A stretch of 64,000 nucleotides of DNA from JAJEAD01 sp965221555 (GTDB lineage: Bacteria; Pseudomonadota; Gammaproteobacteria; HK1), in contig OZ244895.1 of the NCBI GenBank assembly GCA_965221555.1, forward strand, positions 2,232,001 to 2,296,000, read 5' to 3'. The notes beneath the pieces were generated by a model that was not told the DNA's origin, did no database searches, and saw nothing but the letters and a program-made list of their open reading frames with translations. This document shows, in pieces, positions 8,608 through 16,413 of this stretch. The position numbers and the translations under genes are program-made. Within the stretch, counting starts at the first letter, position 1, and each line of letters begins with the position of its first letter.

Positions 8608-9527
8608 TGGCCGATCCATTCACCATTCGTATCTTCGTCCCCGACGGGGACCCGGAAGGGGTCCGGCTGATCGACCGCATGAACTGGACGGGCCTCGGGC
8701 TGGTGTTTCGCAGATCCGATTGGGAGAAAGTTCGCGAGCGTCCCGAAATGCAGCTCACCGGGGTCTACATTCTGGTCGGTCCCCGCAACGAGGAAGACGA
8801 GCTTCGTACCATCTATATCGGACAGGCGGATGGCGTCAGGGGGCGCATCGACTCGCACCACAAGGACAAGGACTTCTGGGATTGGGCCGTCGTGTTCGTT
8901 TCGCCCAGTGGGGGGCTGAATAGAGCCCACATCACCTGGCTTGAGTATGCCCTGGTCAAGCGGGCGACGGAGACGAAGCGCTGTCTCCTCGACAACGGCA
9001 ACGCGCCGCGAGAACCCGCACTGTCCGAAGCGGAGAAAGCCGACACCCACGGATTCATGAAGGAGATCCTGCAAATTCTTCCTCTGGTCAATCTGCGGGT
9101 GTTTGAACTCGCAGAAGCAGTCGCGACTCCACGCGCGACCGACCCGCTGACCGAAGGAAAGCGGATCGAACGCAAGCGCGACACGATCATCGTTCCCGCC
9201 AAGCAAGACGGGTTTGAGAAGCTGTTTCTCGGCGAAAGCTGTTGGCACTCTGTCCGTATCTCCGGCGGTATGCTGGAGAAGATCAAGTACATCGCGGCGT
9301 ACCAGACACATCCTGTTTCAGCCATCACGCACTACGCCCCTGTATCTCGCATCGAGCCCTACGGCGAAGACGGCAAGTACAAGATAGTGTTCAGCGAGCC
9401 CGCCAAGCCGATCAGACTCATCCCCTACGGCAATGCCCCTACTGGCGCCATTCAAGGCCCACGCTACGCTTCTTTCGCAGATCTGCAGAAGGCGCAGAGT
9501 CTGTCTGATGTCCTCGACAGGAATTGA
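8607..9527 (+). CDS. GIY-YIG nuclease-family protein with a distinct C-terminal domain
   Basis: Predicted nuclease-like protein of 306 aa. The GIY-YIG core is at about residues 50-120: GVYILVG (52-58), TIYIGQAD (68-75), Arg near 79-82 and the metal-binding Glu at about 114 (TWLEYALVKRA). The N-terminal 1-170 region resembles GIY-YIG proteins that usually carry DUF4357, but here the C-terminus (about 185-280; DTIIVPAK, KYIAAYQTHPVSAITHYAPV) looks like a PUA/EVE-like base-sensing module, which is an inference. The ATG overlaps the transglutaminase stop by one base (TGATG), so it is read with that operon although functionally unrelated. Codon use looks less GC-biased than its neighbours. A repeat lies 54 bp downstream. 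Confidence 0.75.
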   Translation: MADPFTIRIFVPDGDPEGVRLIDRMNWTGLGLVFRRSDWEKVRERPEMQLTGVYILVGPRNEEDELRTIYIGQADGVRGRIDSHHKDKDFWDWAVVFVSPSGGLNRAHITWLEYALVKRATETKRCLLDNGNAPREPALSEAEKADTHGFMKEILQILPLVNLRVFELAEAVATPRATDPLTEGKRIERKRDTIIVPAKQDGFEKLFLGESCWHSVRISGGMLEKIKYIAAYQTHPVSAITHYAPVSRIEPYGEDGKYKIVFSEPAKPIRLIPYGNAPTGAIQGPRYASFADLQKAQSLSDVLDRN

Positions 9528-9580
9528 GCGAAGCGCGCGCGGTGCACGGCGCCGCATCGCACAACGTTCCTTCGATGCTA

Positions 9581-9758
9581 GCCCGCAAATTTCACCGATT
9601 TCCTGCTGCGGACGCCAATATGCTCGTGTTAGCGGGCCGTACTCCCTCAAGCCGCTTCGACGTAGTGTCGGCTACGCCTTTAGCGTCTTTCGGTCCGTGC
9701 GCCCCACTATCACGGCATCTTGACGCCCTCGCTACGAAAATCGGTGAAACTTGCGGGC
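9581..9758 (+). repeat. Full-length dispersed MITE-like repeat, copy A
   Basis: About 178 bp bounded by inverted ends: CCCGCAAATTTCACCGATTT at 9582-9601 and its near-perfect complement AAATCGGTGAAACTTGCGGG at 9738-9757. The interior shares long blocks with the copy at 46370 (GGACGCCAATATGCT, TCGGCTACG, CGTCTTTCGGTCCGTGC, CTATCACGGCATCTTG). No coding potential. It fills most of the 9528-9879 gap between the GIY-YIG gene and dctM. No clear target duplication was seen. Confidence 0.85.
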
Positions 9759-9767
9759 CAGCCGTCG

Positions 9768-9800
9768 CGGCGCTTTCGACGTAGTGTCGACTGCCTGCGG
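9768..9800 (+). repeat. Short partial second copy of the repeat's interior
   Basis: CGCTTTCGACGTAGTGTCGACTGC repeats, with small changes, the block CCGCTTCGACGTAGTGTCGGCTAC found at 9652-9675 inside copy A. This suggests tandem or nested insertion, or an internal duplication. Beyond it up to 9879 nothing else is recognised. Confidence 0.45.
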
Positions 9801-9879
9801 CGTTGCGCTATCCCTGCTTCGTTTGCAGGCCAGGGCAAGCCGGGAGTCATCCTCAGAGAATTCCGTAGGAAGATGGCTG

Positions 9880-11238
9880 CTACCCCATCGTTCCCGGGAG
9901 CCAGAGCACGATTCCGGGGAAGGCGAGGAGTACCGCGACCGTTAGCAGATCGGCAACAAAGAAGGGACCGATCCCGCGGAAGACATCCTGAAGCGGTATG
10001 GCAAGGGAGCGGCCCCCAGGGTCGCGCAGCTCGCGCGAGGCGCCGGCGACGACAAAGCAGTTGAGGCCGATGGGGGGAGTGATCAGGCAGATCTCGGCCA
10101 TCTTGACCACGATGATTCCGAACCAGATCGGGTCGTAACCGAGCGCCACCACGGCCGGGAACACCACGGGCAGGGTGAGCACCAGCATCCCGATCGCGTC
10201 CATGAACATGCCGAGCACGGCATAGGCGACGAGAATGCAGATCATGATCAGCAGCGGCGCCATGTCGAGTCCCGTCACCCAGTCGGCGAAAGCGCTTGGC
10301 AGACCGGCAAATCCGAGAAAGCGCACGAACAGGAAGACTCCCCAGATCAGAGTGAAGATCATCACCGTGAGCTTCGCCGTCTCCATGAGCGCTTCGCGCA
10401 GGTGCATGCTCATTTCGCGGATTGCGCGTTGGCGATACGCCTTGAGCGCGTAGAACGCGAACACCACCATGGCCCCGAGCGCGCCCGCTTCGGTTGGAGT
10501 GGCCGCACCGGTATAGAGTGCGCCGAAGATGACGCCGACGACGAGGAAGATGGGTATCGTTCCCGGCAGGCTCGAGAAGCGTTCTCTCCAGGTGAAGCCG
10601 GAAACGGACTGGCCGAGTTCGGGACGCAGCCGGCACATGACGACAATGAGTCCCGCATAGATCAGGGCCGATACGACTCCCGGCAGGAACGCCGCGAGCA
10701 GGAGGCGGCCGACCGACTCTTCCACGATGATCGCGTAGATCACCAGAATCGCTGAGGGCGGGATCAGAGAGGCCAGCGTTCCGCCCGCCGCGATGACCCC
10801 GCTGGTAAGTCGCCGATCGTACCCGTTGCGCAGCATGTCGGGGATGGCGACCCGGGAGAACACGGCGGCGGTGGCGGTGGAGGCGCCCGACACCGCGGCA
10901 AAGCCGGCGCTCGCGAACACCGTCGCCACCGCGAGGCCGCCGGGCACCCAGCCCACCCAGCGTCTCGCCGCTTCGAAGAGTCGAGTGGTGAGCCCCGCGT
11001 GGAAGGCGAGAAAGCCGATCAGGATGAACAGCGGCAGCACCGAGAGCGGGTAGGTCACGCTCTTGGAATGGGGGATCGTGCCCGCGATGGCCCCGGCGAC
11101 CTCCCAGTCTCTGAGCGCGAGGAGGCCGAGAAAGCCGGTCAGCGCCGCGGCGACGTAGACGCGGACTCCGATGACCACCAGCGCGACGAGAAGGCACACT
11201 CCGATAATGCCGACCGTGACGTTGTCGAGGCCGAGCAT
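9880..11238 (-). CDS. dctM: TRAP transporter large permease (DctM)
   Basis: Inner-membrane ion-coupled permease of about 452 aa with twelve or so hydrophobic segments, the catalytic subunit of a tripartite TRAP importer. Family blocks include FASAGFAAVSGASTATAAVF, GGTLASLIPPS, GAATPTEAGALGA and the C-terminal MAEICLITPPIGLNCFVV. ATG at 11238 is preferred; an in-frame TTG two codons upstream overlaps the dctQ stop. It follows dctQ directly. The imported solute is probably a carboxylate or amine, but the permease does not reveal it. Confidence 0.93.
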   Translation of the reverse strand: MLGLDNVTVGIIGVCLLVALVVIGVRVYVAAALTGFLGLLALRDWEVAGAIAGTIPHSKSVTYPLSVLPLFILIGFLAFHAGLTTRLFEAARRWVGWVPGGLAVATVFASAGFAAVSGASTATAAVFSRVAIPDMLRNGYDRRLTSGVIAAGGTLASLIPPSAILVIYAIIVEESVGRLLLAAFLPGVVSALIYAGLIVVMCRLRPELGQSVSGFTWRERFSSLPGTIPIFLVVGVIFGALYTGAATPTEAGALGAMVVFAFYALKAYRQRAIREMSMHLREALMETAKLTVMIFTLIWGVFLFVRFLGFAGLPSAFADWVTGLDMAPLLIMICILVAYAVLGMFMDAIGMLVLTLPVVFPAVVALGYDPIWFGIIVVKMAEICLITPPIGLNCFVVAGASRELRDPGGRSLAIPLQDVFRGIGPFFVADLLTVAVLLAFPGIVLWLPGTMG

Positions 11239-11240
11239 CG

Positions 11241-11876
11241 TCAACCGCCTCGCCCTCCGGGCGCACCACCGCGGCCACGGGCGATGTCTTCCCGGGCGTG
11301 GCGGATCTCTTCGGCCGCGCTGCGTTCCACGTCGTTCTGCAGCGGGACGGCCACGGGCTCACGTTGCGGGTGGAGGGCCAGACGCAGATAGCCCGCGAAC
11401 TGCAAGACGACGCGCGCGAGCAGTATGGACAGCGCGACCGGGACCACCAGCTTGGCCGGCCACGTGACGATCTCGATGTCGATGGTCGAGTCCCCGAATT
11501 CGAGCGCGCGCTCGAAATGGCGGTAGGAGTAGGGGATGAGGACCGCGATGATGAACATCGCAAGCGCCGTCCCCACCGCCTCGGCAATCCAGAGCGCGCG
11601 GCCCCTGAAGCGGGCCACGAGGAGCTCCATGCGCACGTGCCCGCCGACCCGCTGCACGTACGAGATCGCGAGCACCGCGAAACCCACCATCGAGACTTCA
11701 ACGATGTCGATGTAGCCGAAGATGGGGGCGCGGAAGACGCTGCGAAGAATGATCTGGGCGACGCCCAGGAACATCAGCGAGAAGATGAGGAGACCAGCCG
11801 CGAGGTTGAGTCCCTTCTCGAGCCGACCGAGCCAGAAGTCGGCGCGGGCGAGTATCCGGCCGAAGACGTCAGCCAT
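11241..11876 (-). CDS. dctQ: TRAP transporter small permease (DctQ)
   Basis: Four-helix membrane protein (211 aa) that partners DctM. Helices are visible around residues 22-42 (LNLAAGLLIFSLMFLGVAQII), 58-80, 98-118 and 142-165. The segment VQRVGGHVRMELL matches the DctQ family. The C-terminal 40 residues are polar and Arg/Gly-rich, longer than usual. It abuts dctM but is separated from dctP by a 267-bp gap that contains a copy of the dispersed repeat, an unusual interruption for this operon. Confidence 0.9.
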   Translation of the reverse strand: MADVFGRILARADFWLGRLEKGLNLAAGLLIFSLMFLGVAQIILRSVFRAPIFGYIDIVEVSMVGFAVLAISYVQRVGGHVRMELLVARFRGRALWIAEAVGTALAMFIIAVLIPYSYRHFERALEFGDSTIDIEIVTWPAKLVVPVALSILLARVVLQFAGYLRLALHPQREPVAVPLQNDVERSAAEEIRHAREDIARGRGGAPGGRGG

Positions 11877-11960
11877 GGCGGCGGGATGGGCGCGTGGCGT
11901 GTTCGGGGGCAGGCGCCGCGGGCCGACGCTCGAAGCTCACACCACCGGAGGGAGTCCAGC

Positions 11961-12144
11961 CGCCATGTCTCACCGATTGCTCAGCCGCCGGACGCCAGTC
12001 CGCTCGTGATTGCGGGCGGTGTTCCCACGAGGCGCTTCGCCACGGGGTCGGCACTGCCTTGCGCCCCTCTGGAGTCCGTGTGACCCACCCCTATCACCGG
12101 ATGTCGGCGCCCGACCTGACCGAACATCGGCAAGACATTGCGGT
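11961..12144 (+). repeat. Dispersed repeat copy inside the TRAP operon (degenerate)
   Basis: TCTCACCGATTGCTCAGCCG, then GGACGCCAGT, GTCGGCACTGCCTT, GTCCGTGTGACCCACCCCTAT, CACCGGATGTCGGCGCCCGA and GAACATCGGCAAGACATTGCGG follow the order of copy A and copy at 46370. Inverted ends are weakened. The copy lies between dctP and dctQ, which both read leftward. Confidence 0.6.
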
Positions 12145-13175
12145 CAATAGGTCTGCCCGACCGCCCCGAAGATCGTCTCGATGACTCCGCGGGCGTCGAA
12201 GTCGCCCTGGTTCTCCTCGATCCAGGCGTCTATGACCGGTCTGCCGGCGGCGGCGCGGAACTCGGCGAGCACGGCGTCGGAGTAGCGGACCTCCTGCAGC
12301 GTCTCCCTCAGAATGGGCAGGTTCTTTTCGTCAATGGAGATGTAGGCCTGGATCTGGGTCTCGATGACATCCTCCCGCACATCCTCCAGCAACTGCCGAT
12401 ACTGCGGAGGAAGGCTCTCATAGGCGTTGATCGAGAAGGCCACGGGGCAGTCGGAAGTCCCGGGCGAGAGGTTCGAGGTGAACCAGTCGGCGACCTCGTG
12501 GAGCTTGTAGGCCAGGTGGCTGTAAGTGAAGGGGAAGGAGGCCGCATCCATCGTGCCTTGCTGCACGCCGGTATAGACCTCGGTCGCGGTCGAGCTGGTC
12601 GGGATCGCGCCCAGCACCTTCATCGCGCGGCCGACGCCACCGCCGGCCCGCACCGTCATTCCCTTCCAGTCCTCAAGCGTAAGCGGCGGCTCGCCGCGCC
12701 CAAGAAACTCGTACTGCGGCAGGTAGGAGGAGACGTAGGTCATCGCGTTCCACTGGGCAAGCTCCTCCTTGACCGCCGGGTGGGCGTAGACGGCGTCGCG
12801 AATCTTGCGGTTGTCGCCCCAGTCGCTCATCGGCAGAAAGGGCATGGTGAGCGCCATCAGGGCCGGGTTCTTCTTCGGGTGATAGAAGTTGCAGAACATC
12901 GCCGCCTGGAACGCGTCCACGGAGAGACCGTCGAGGTTCTCGCGGGACTTCGACAGCGCACCGCCGTAGTGGAGCACGATGCTCCACTTGCCGCCGGTCT
13001 TCTCCGAAACCAGCTCCGAGAGCCTCTCGACTCCGGCCGTGAATGCGCGTTTCTTGCCCCAGAGCGACACGTCCCACTGCAGCTCCGGTCCATCCACTTC
13101 AACCGCGTGGGCGGGCAAGGCATGCCCTGCGAGGGCGGCAAGCAGAGCAAGACCGGCGACGCGAGGTGTTTTCAT
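12144..13175 (-). CDS. dctP: TRAP transporter solute-binding protein (DctP)
   Basis: Periplasmic binding protein (343 aa) with a Sec signal peptide (VAGLALLAALAGHALPAHA, residues 6-24). Conserved DctP features include SELVSEKTGGKW near 50-60, the helix GGALSKSREN, and the RAGGGVGRAMKVLGAIPTS block near 187 where the substrate-clamping Arg of the family sits. It delivers the solute to DctQM. Two acidic or aromatic pocket residues could not be assigned, so the ligand is open. Its stop overlaps the end of the repeat that separates it from dctQ. Confidence 0.9.
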   Translation of the reverse strand: MKTPRVAGLALLAALAGHALPAHAVEVDGPELQWDVSLWGKKRAFTAGVERLSELVSEKTGGKWSIVLHYGGALSKSRENLDGLSVDAFQAAMFCNFYHPKKNPALMALTMPFLPMSDWGDNRKIRDAVYAHPAVKEELAQWNAMTYVSSYLPQYEFLGRGEPPLTLEDWKGMTVRAGGGVGRAMKVLGAIPTSSTATEVYTGVQQGTMDAASFPFTYSHLAYKLHEVADWFTSNLSPGTSDCPVAFSINAYESLPPQYRQLLEDVREDVIETQIQAYISIDEKNLPILRETLQEVRYSDAVLAEFRAAAGRPVIDAWIEENQGDFDARGVIETIFGAVGQTY

Positions 13176-13250
13176 GGCGCTTTGTCTCCGATTTCGGCGT
13201 CCCCTTCGGGCAGGGCGAGCCTACCCCGAATCGGACCCCCGTAGTTCAAC

Positions 13251-14306
13251 TCACGATCGGGCAGGAGCCGCGGATCGGCCGCCGCCCTCCGGCGGACCGG
13301 CCCCCGGGCCCCATTGACGATCGAGGCTCGTTACGAGGATGTGCTCGACCAGGGCCGCGAACGAGATGCCGGCCTTCGCGGCGGACTGCGCGAATGCCAT
13401 CTCCCGTCCAATCGAACACGCGACGTTGCACTCCAGCAGGGCGTGGCCCTCGGGACCATGGCGGAAGTCGCAGCGAAGATAGTCGTAGGGCATCACCGCC
13501 CGCGCGAATCGCAGAGCGTCCTCCACTATGGGCTGGAGCCAGGTTTCGTTTTCGGGAAAGTCGCGCACCAGCCCGGGAATCAGCTTGCGCTTGTGGCGAT
13601 GGGTGAAGATGCCGAAAGGGCTGTCGATCGATTGTCGGGCGGGCGGCAGGGCCACCGGACCCTCGTCACCGATCAGGATCGGCACGGTCACGTCACACTC
13701 GCCGAAGACGTGCTCGACCATGCACTCGTCCGTGCTCGTCTCGAGCTCGGCGATCCGGACCGCGAGCGCCTCGAAGCTCGCTTGCGCGCTGAGGGTGTCG
13801 ATACCCATGGAGGCGGCGCCGAAGCGAGGCTTCGCAATGTAGGGGCCGTCGAAGGGAGGAGGGCGCACCGCGGCGCCGGGGCCGAAGATGGCGCCGGCCG
13901 GGGTCGGGAGACCGAGCGCCTGCGCACTCAGCTTGGTCAGCCACTTGTCCTCCGCCAGCGCCCGGATGTTTGCCGGCGCTCCGAGGCAGGCGATGCCGGC
14001 GGCGGCCGAGAGCGAGGCAACGTAGATCTCGGAGTTGCGAAAGGGCGCGATGTTGAAGAGCGAGAACACGAAGTTGCGGCCTTCGAAGGCCTCCGGCAAG
14101 GCATCGAGGCGGGACAGGCTCTCGACATCGAGGCCGAGCCCATTGCGCAGCATGTCCCAGACCTCGTACTGATAGGCCGGTTGCACCCCGAACTCGGGAT
14201 GGATGTCCGGAGGCGCTTGCGCTCCCGGAGCGGGCGCGTGGGGCGCGAGGTACAGGACGCGCAGCGCCGCCCGCCGCGCGTCGTCGAGCCGCTTCGGGGA
14301 GATCAC
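13251..14306 (-). CDS. D-Ala-D-Ala-ligase-like ATP-grasp protein (paralogue 1)
   Basis: Soluble ATP-grasp ligase-like protein (351 aa). ATP-binding Lys159 lies in YIAKPRFGAASMG, the acidic Asp280 in YLRCDFR, and the Mg-binding E-x-N pair is Glu292/Asn294 in LLECNVA. The fold matches D-alanine-D-alanine ligases, but the N-terminus (IHPEFGVQPAYQYEVWDMLR) is not that of housekeeping Ddl and is shared with the paralogue at 15406. I infer that it joins two amino-acid-like substrates or forms an acyl-phosphate; these are unknown. Its ATG overlaps the stop of the upstream binding-protein gene (ATGA at 14303), so the two are co-translated. Confidence 0.75.
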   Translation of the reverse strand: MISPKRLDDARRAALRVLYLAPHAPAPGAQAPPDIHPEFGVQPAYQYEVWDMLRNGLGLDVESLSRLDALPEAFEGRNFVFSLFNIAPFRNSEIYVASLSAAAGIACLGAPANIRALAEDKWLTKLSAQALGLPTPAGAIFGPGAAVRPPPFDGPYIAKPRFGAASMGIDTLSAQASFEALAVRIAELETSTDECMVEHVFGECDVTVPILIGDEGPVALPPARQSIDSPFGIFTHRHKRKLIPGLVRDFPENETWLQPIVEDALRFARAVMPYDYLRCDFRHGPEGHALLECNVACSIGREMAFAQSAAKAGISFAALVEHILVTSLDRQWGPGAGPPEGGGRSAAPARS

Positions 14307-15328
14307 GAAGCGTCGTCGGTCTTGATGAACTGGGCGAAGCGGAGGATCTCCATGGGGGGATAGACCTTGAGCCTGTGCGCCGCCTCCATGTTGACCACGA
14401 AGGAAAAGCGCGAGAGCGTCTCGATCGGTATTTCGCCAGGATCCTGGCCCCCGACCAGGATCTGCTCCGCCTTGAAGCCGGCGAACCTTCCCACCGCGTA
14501 GAGGGGGCTGACCAGACCGGTGATGCAGTGCTGGTAGACCAGGGTTTCGACCCCGCAGAAGGTCGGTAGGCCGATTTCGGTGGCGAGACCGGTCACCAGT
14601 TCGGCATGGGCGCCGAAGAAATTGGATGGAGGGATGTAGAGAAGATCCACTCCCGCTTCCTTCAGACGCCGAAGCGTCGGCTCGATCTGCGCGGGGTCGC
14701 GCTCGACGTCGGGCTCGGTCGGGCTGTCCGAGATGAGCTCCAGGCCGAACTCTTCCGCGAGCGCGCGTACCGTCTCCACCGCGTTGCGTTGCGCACTGGA
14801 ACTCCGGTCGTAGAGCATGCCCAGCATGCGCAGAGTGGGCATGTACCTGCGCATGGCGTTCAGCCGGACGCGATCCGACACCACGTGCCGAACGCCGGTG
14901 AGGTTGCGTTCGGAAAGCATCGGCGCTTGTGGCTCGGCGAGCGCGGGCACCAGCTTTGCCCGATCCGGATAGGACACCATCGCGAACACGATCGGGATGT
15001 CGAGAACGTGCTGGTCCGGATCCGCCTCTTCCATCCGGCCGATGACCGCGCGGGTTACCGAAGTCGTCTGGGTATAGACCAGATCGGGCTTGAGTGCCTT
15101 GATCTCCTGAACGTAGCCGGGCAATCGCGAACGATCGTTCTCCATGTCTCGGAGGATGAACTCCGCGTCGATGCCATTCGCCTTCAGGTAGTCGCGAAAG
15201 CCCGCATCGGCGCCGGAACCCGCGCGATGGACGATCATGTAGATGGTGAAGGGATCGGCCCCGGCAACGGGTATGGCCATCATCGCCGCGGCCAGGGCCA
15301 GGAGAAGCGGGCGGAGCATCCGGATCAT
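14303..15328 (-). CDS. Orphan ABC-type substrate-binding protein (COG2984, ABC_sub_bind)
   Basis: Exported binding protein (341 aa) with an N-terminal signal (PLLLALAAAMMAIPVAGA, residues 7-24). Family blocks: DLVYTQTTSVTRAVIGR near 90, IPIVFAMVSYPDRAKLV, the ANLTGV-type ERNLTGVRHVV, and SNFFGAHAELVTGLATEIGLPTF. Relatives work with dedicated permease and ATPase genes, but none lies nearby. Here it is coupled to an ATP-grasp gene and divergent from a second ATP-grasp gene and sensor proteins. It could therefore present a ligand to the sensors instead of feeding an ABC pump; that is inference. Confidence 0.82.
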   Translation of the reverse strand: MIRMLRPLLLALAAAMMAIPVAGADPFTIYMIVHRAGSGADAGFRDYLKANGIDAEFILRDMENDRSRLPGYVQEIKALKPDLVYTQTTSVTRAVIGRMEEADPDQHVLDIPIVFAMVSYPDRAKLVPALAEPQAPMLSERNLTGVRHVVSDRVRLNAMRRYMPTLRMLGMLYDRSSSAQRNAVETVRALAEEFGLELISDSPTEPDVERDPAQIEPTLRRLKEAGVDLLYIPPSNFFGAHAELVTGLATEIGLPTFCGVETLVYQHCITGLVSPLYAVGRFAGFKAEQILVGGQDPGEIPIETLSRFSFVVNMEAAHRLKVYPPMEILRFAQFIKTDDAS

Positions 15329-15368
15329 GATCGAGGTCTTGCTTGCGAAATCGCGTGCCGGCCGAGCT

Positions 15369-15397
15369 TTGAATACTCTACCAGAATCCGCGACAAT
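15369..15397 (+). promoter_or_regulatory. Candidate sigma-70 promoter for the ATP-grasp/sensor/HAMP-MFS operon
   Basis: TTGAAT at 15369-15374, a 17-base spacer and GACAAT at 15392-15397. The predicted start of transcription falls one or two bases before the ATG at 15406, so the message would be almost leaderless. The 77-bp region also has to serve the divergent binding-protein gene. Confidence 0.4.
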
Positions 15398-15405
15398 GCC
15401 GGGTC

Positions 15406-16413
15406 ATGTCGGAACTCCTGCGGATTGAATCCGAGCAGCGCGACAAACTGAGACTGGTCTTCCTGGCCAAGTACGCCCAGGAGTGGGGGGAGCCTCCTCC
15501 CCTCATACATCCGGTTCACGGTAGAGAGCTTTATACCAAGTACGAAGTACTCTCGGTTCTCCGTGGCCTGGTTCGCTCGGTCGAACCCTGCGCGGATCTT
15601 GACGCCTTCGAGCGACGCATGCGGGGGAAGCCGCCCGACTATGTCTTCCAGATATACAACCGCGAGGCGGTCCGCAACCCCGAGATCCTCGTGTCGTCGC
15701 TCTGCGCCCGCACCGGCGTGCCCTATCTCGGCAGCCCGCCGAACGTTCGCGCGATGGCCGAGGACAAGTGGATCACCAAGCTGATGGCAAGAGCGGGCGG
15801 TCTCGCGGTGCCGGATGGAGCGGTGGTGGTCGACGAGTGCGATCTGGAATCTCCACCGGACTTCTCAGGTCCGTACTTCGTGAAACCGCGTTTCGGCGCC
15901 AACTCCGAATGGGTGGACGAGAGCTCCATTTGCGACGACTGGCCGGCGGCGCGCGCGCGCGCGGCGACGCTGCTCGCCCACGAGGAGGAGGTGTTGATCG
16001 AGGCTCTGGCGCCGGGGGTGGACGTCACCGTACCGGTACTGGGTGGCCCCATCGCGCTTCACCCCGTCGCCATGCGGTCCGCGCTGCGCGAGGGCGTCTC
16101 GACCGAGGCCCAGAAGCGCAACCTCGAGCCGGGGCGACGCGGTGAGCCCTTCGAAGACGTGAGCCTCGCCGAGGAGCTGAAACGTGCCGCCCTCGCGTTC
16201 ACCCGCCTGGCGCGGCCCTGCGACTATCTGCGGGTGGACTTTCGCGTGGCGCCGGATCGATCCTTCCGGCTGCTCGAATTCAACGTCACGTGCAATCTGG
16301 CGACCACCAGGGCGATGAACATCGGCGCCGGCGCCTCCGGGATTTCGCACGAGGCCATGATCGAACATTTCCTCTGCTACAGCCTGAGGCGACAGGGAGT
16401 GCTGGCGGCATGA
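15406..16413 (+). CDS. D-Ala-D-Ala-ligase-like ATP-grasp protein (paralogue 2)
   Basis: Soluble ATP-grasp protein (335 aa) homologous to the product of 13251-14306. Matching blocks are IHPVHGRELYTKYEVLSVLR near 34-53, SPPNVRAMAEDKWITKL, ATP-binding Lys160 in YFVKPRFGANS, Asp278 in YLRVDFR and Glu291/Asn293 in LLEFNVT. Both paralogues keep the residues needed for ATP and magnesium, so both are probably active. The stop overlaps the next start (ATGA at 16410), tying it to the small sensor and the HAMP-MFS protein. Substrate unknown. Confidence 0.75.
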   Translation: MSELLRIESEQRDKLRLVFLAKYAQEWGEPPPLIHPVHGRELYTKYEVLSVLRGLVRSVEPCADLDAFERRMRGKPPDYVFQIYNREAVRNPEILVSSLCARTGVPYLGSPPNVRAMAEDKWITKLMARAGGLAVPDGAVVVDECDLESPPDFSGPYFVKPRFGANSEWVDESSICDDWPAARARAATLLAHEEEVLIEALAPGVDVTVPVLGGPIALHPVAMRSALREGVSTEAQKRNLEPGRRGEPFEDVSLAEELKRAALAFTRLARPCDYLRVDFRVAPDRSFRLLEFNVTCNLATTRAMNIGAGASGISHEAMIEHFLCYSLRRQGVLAA

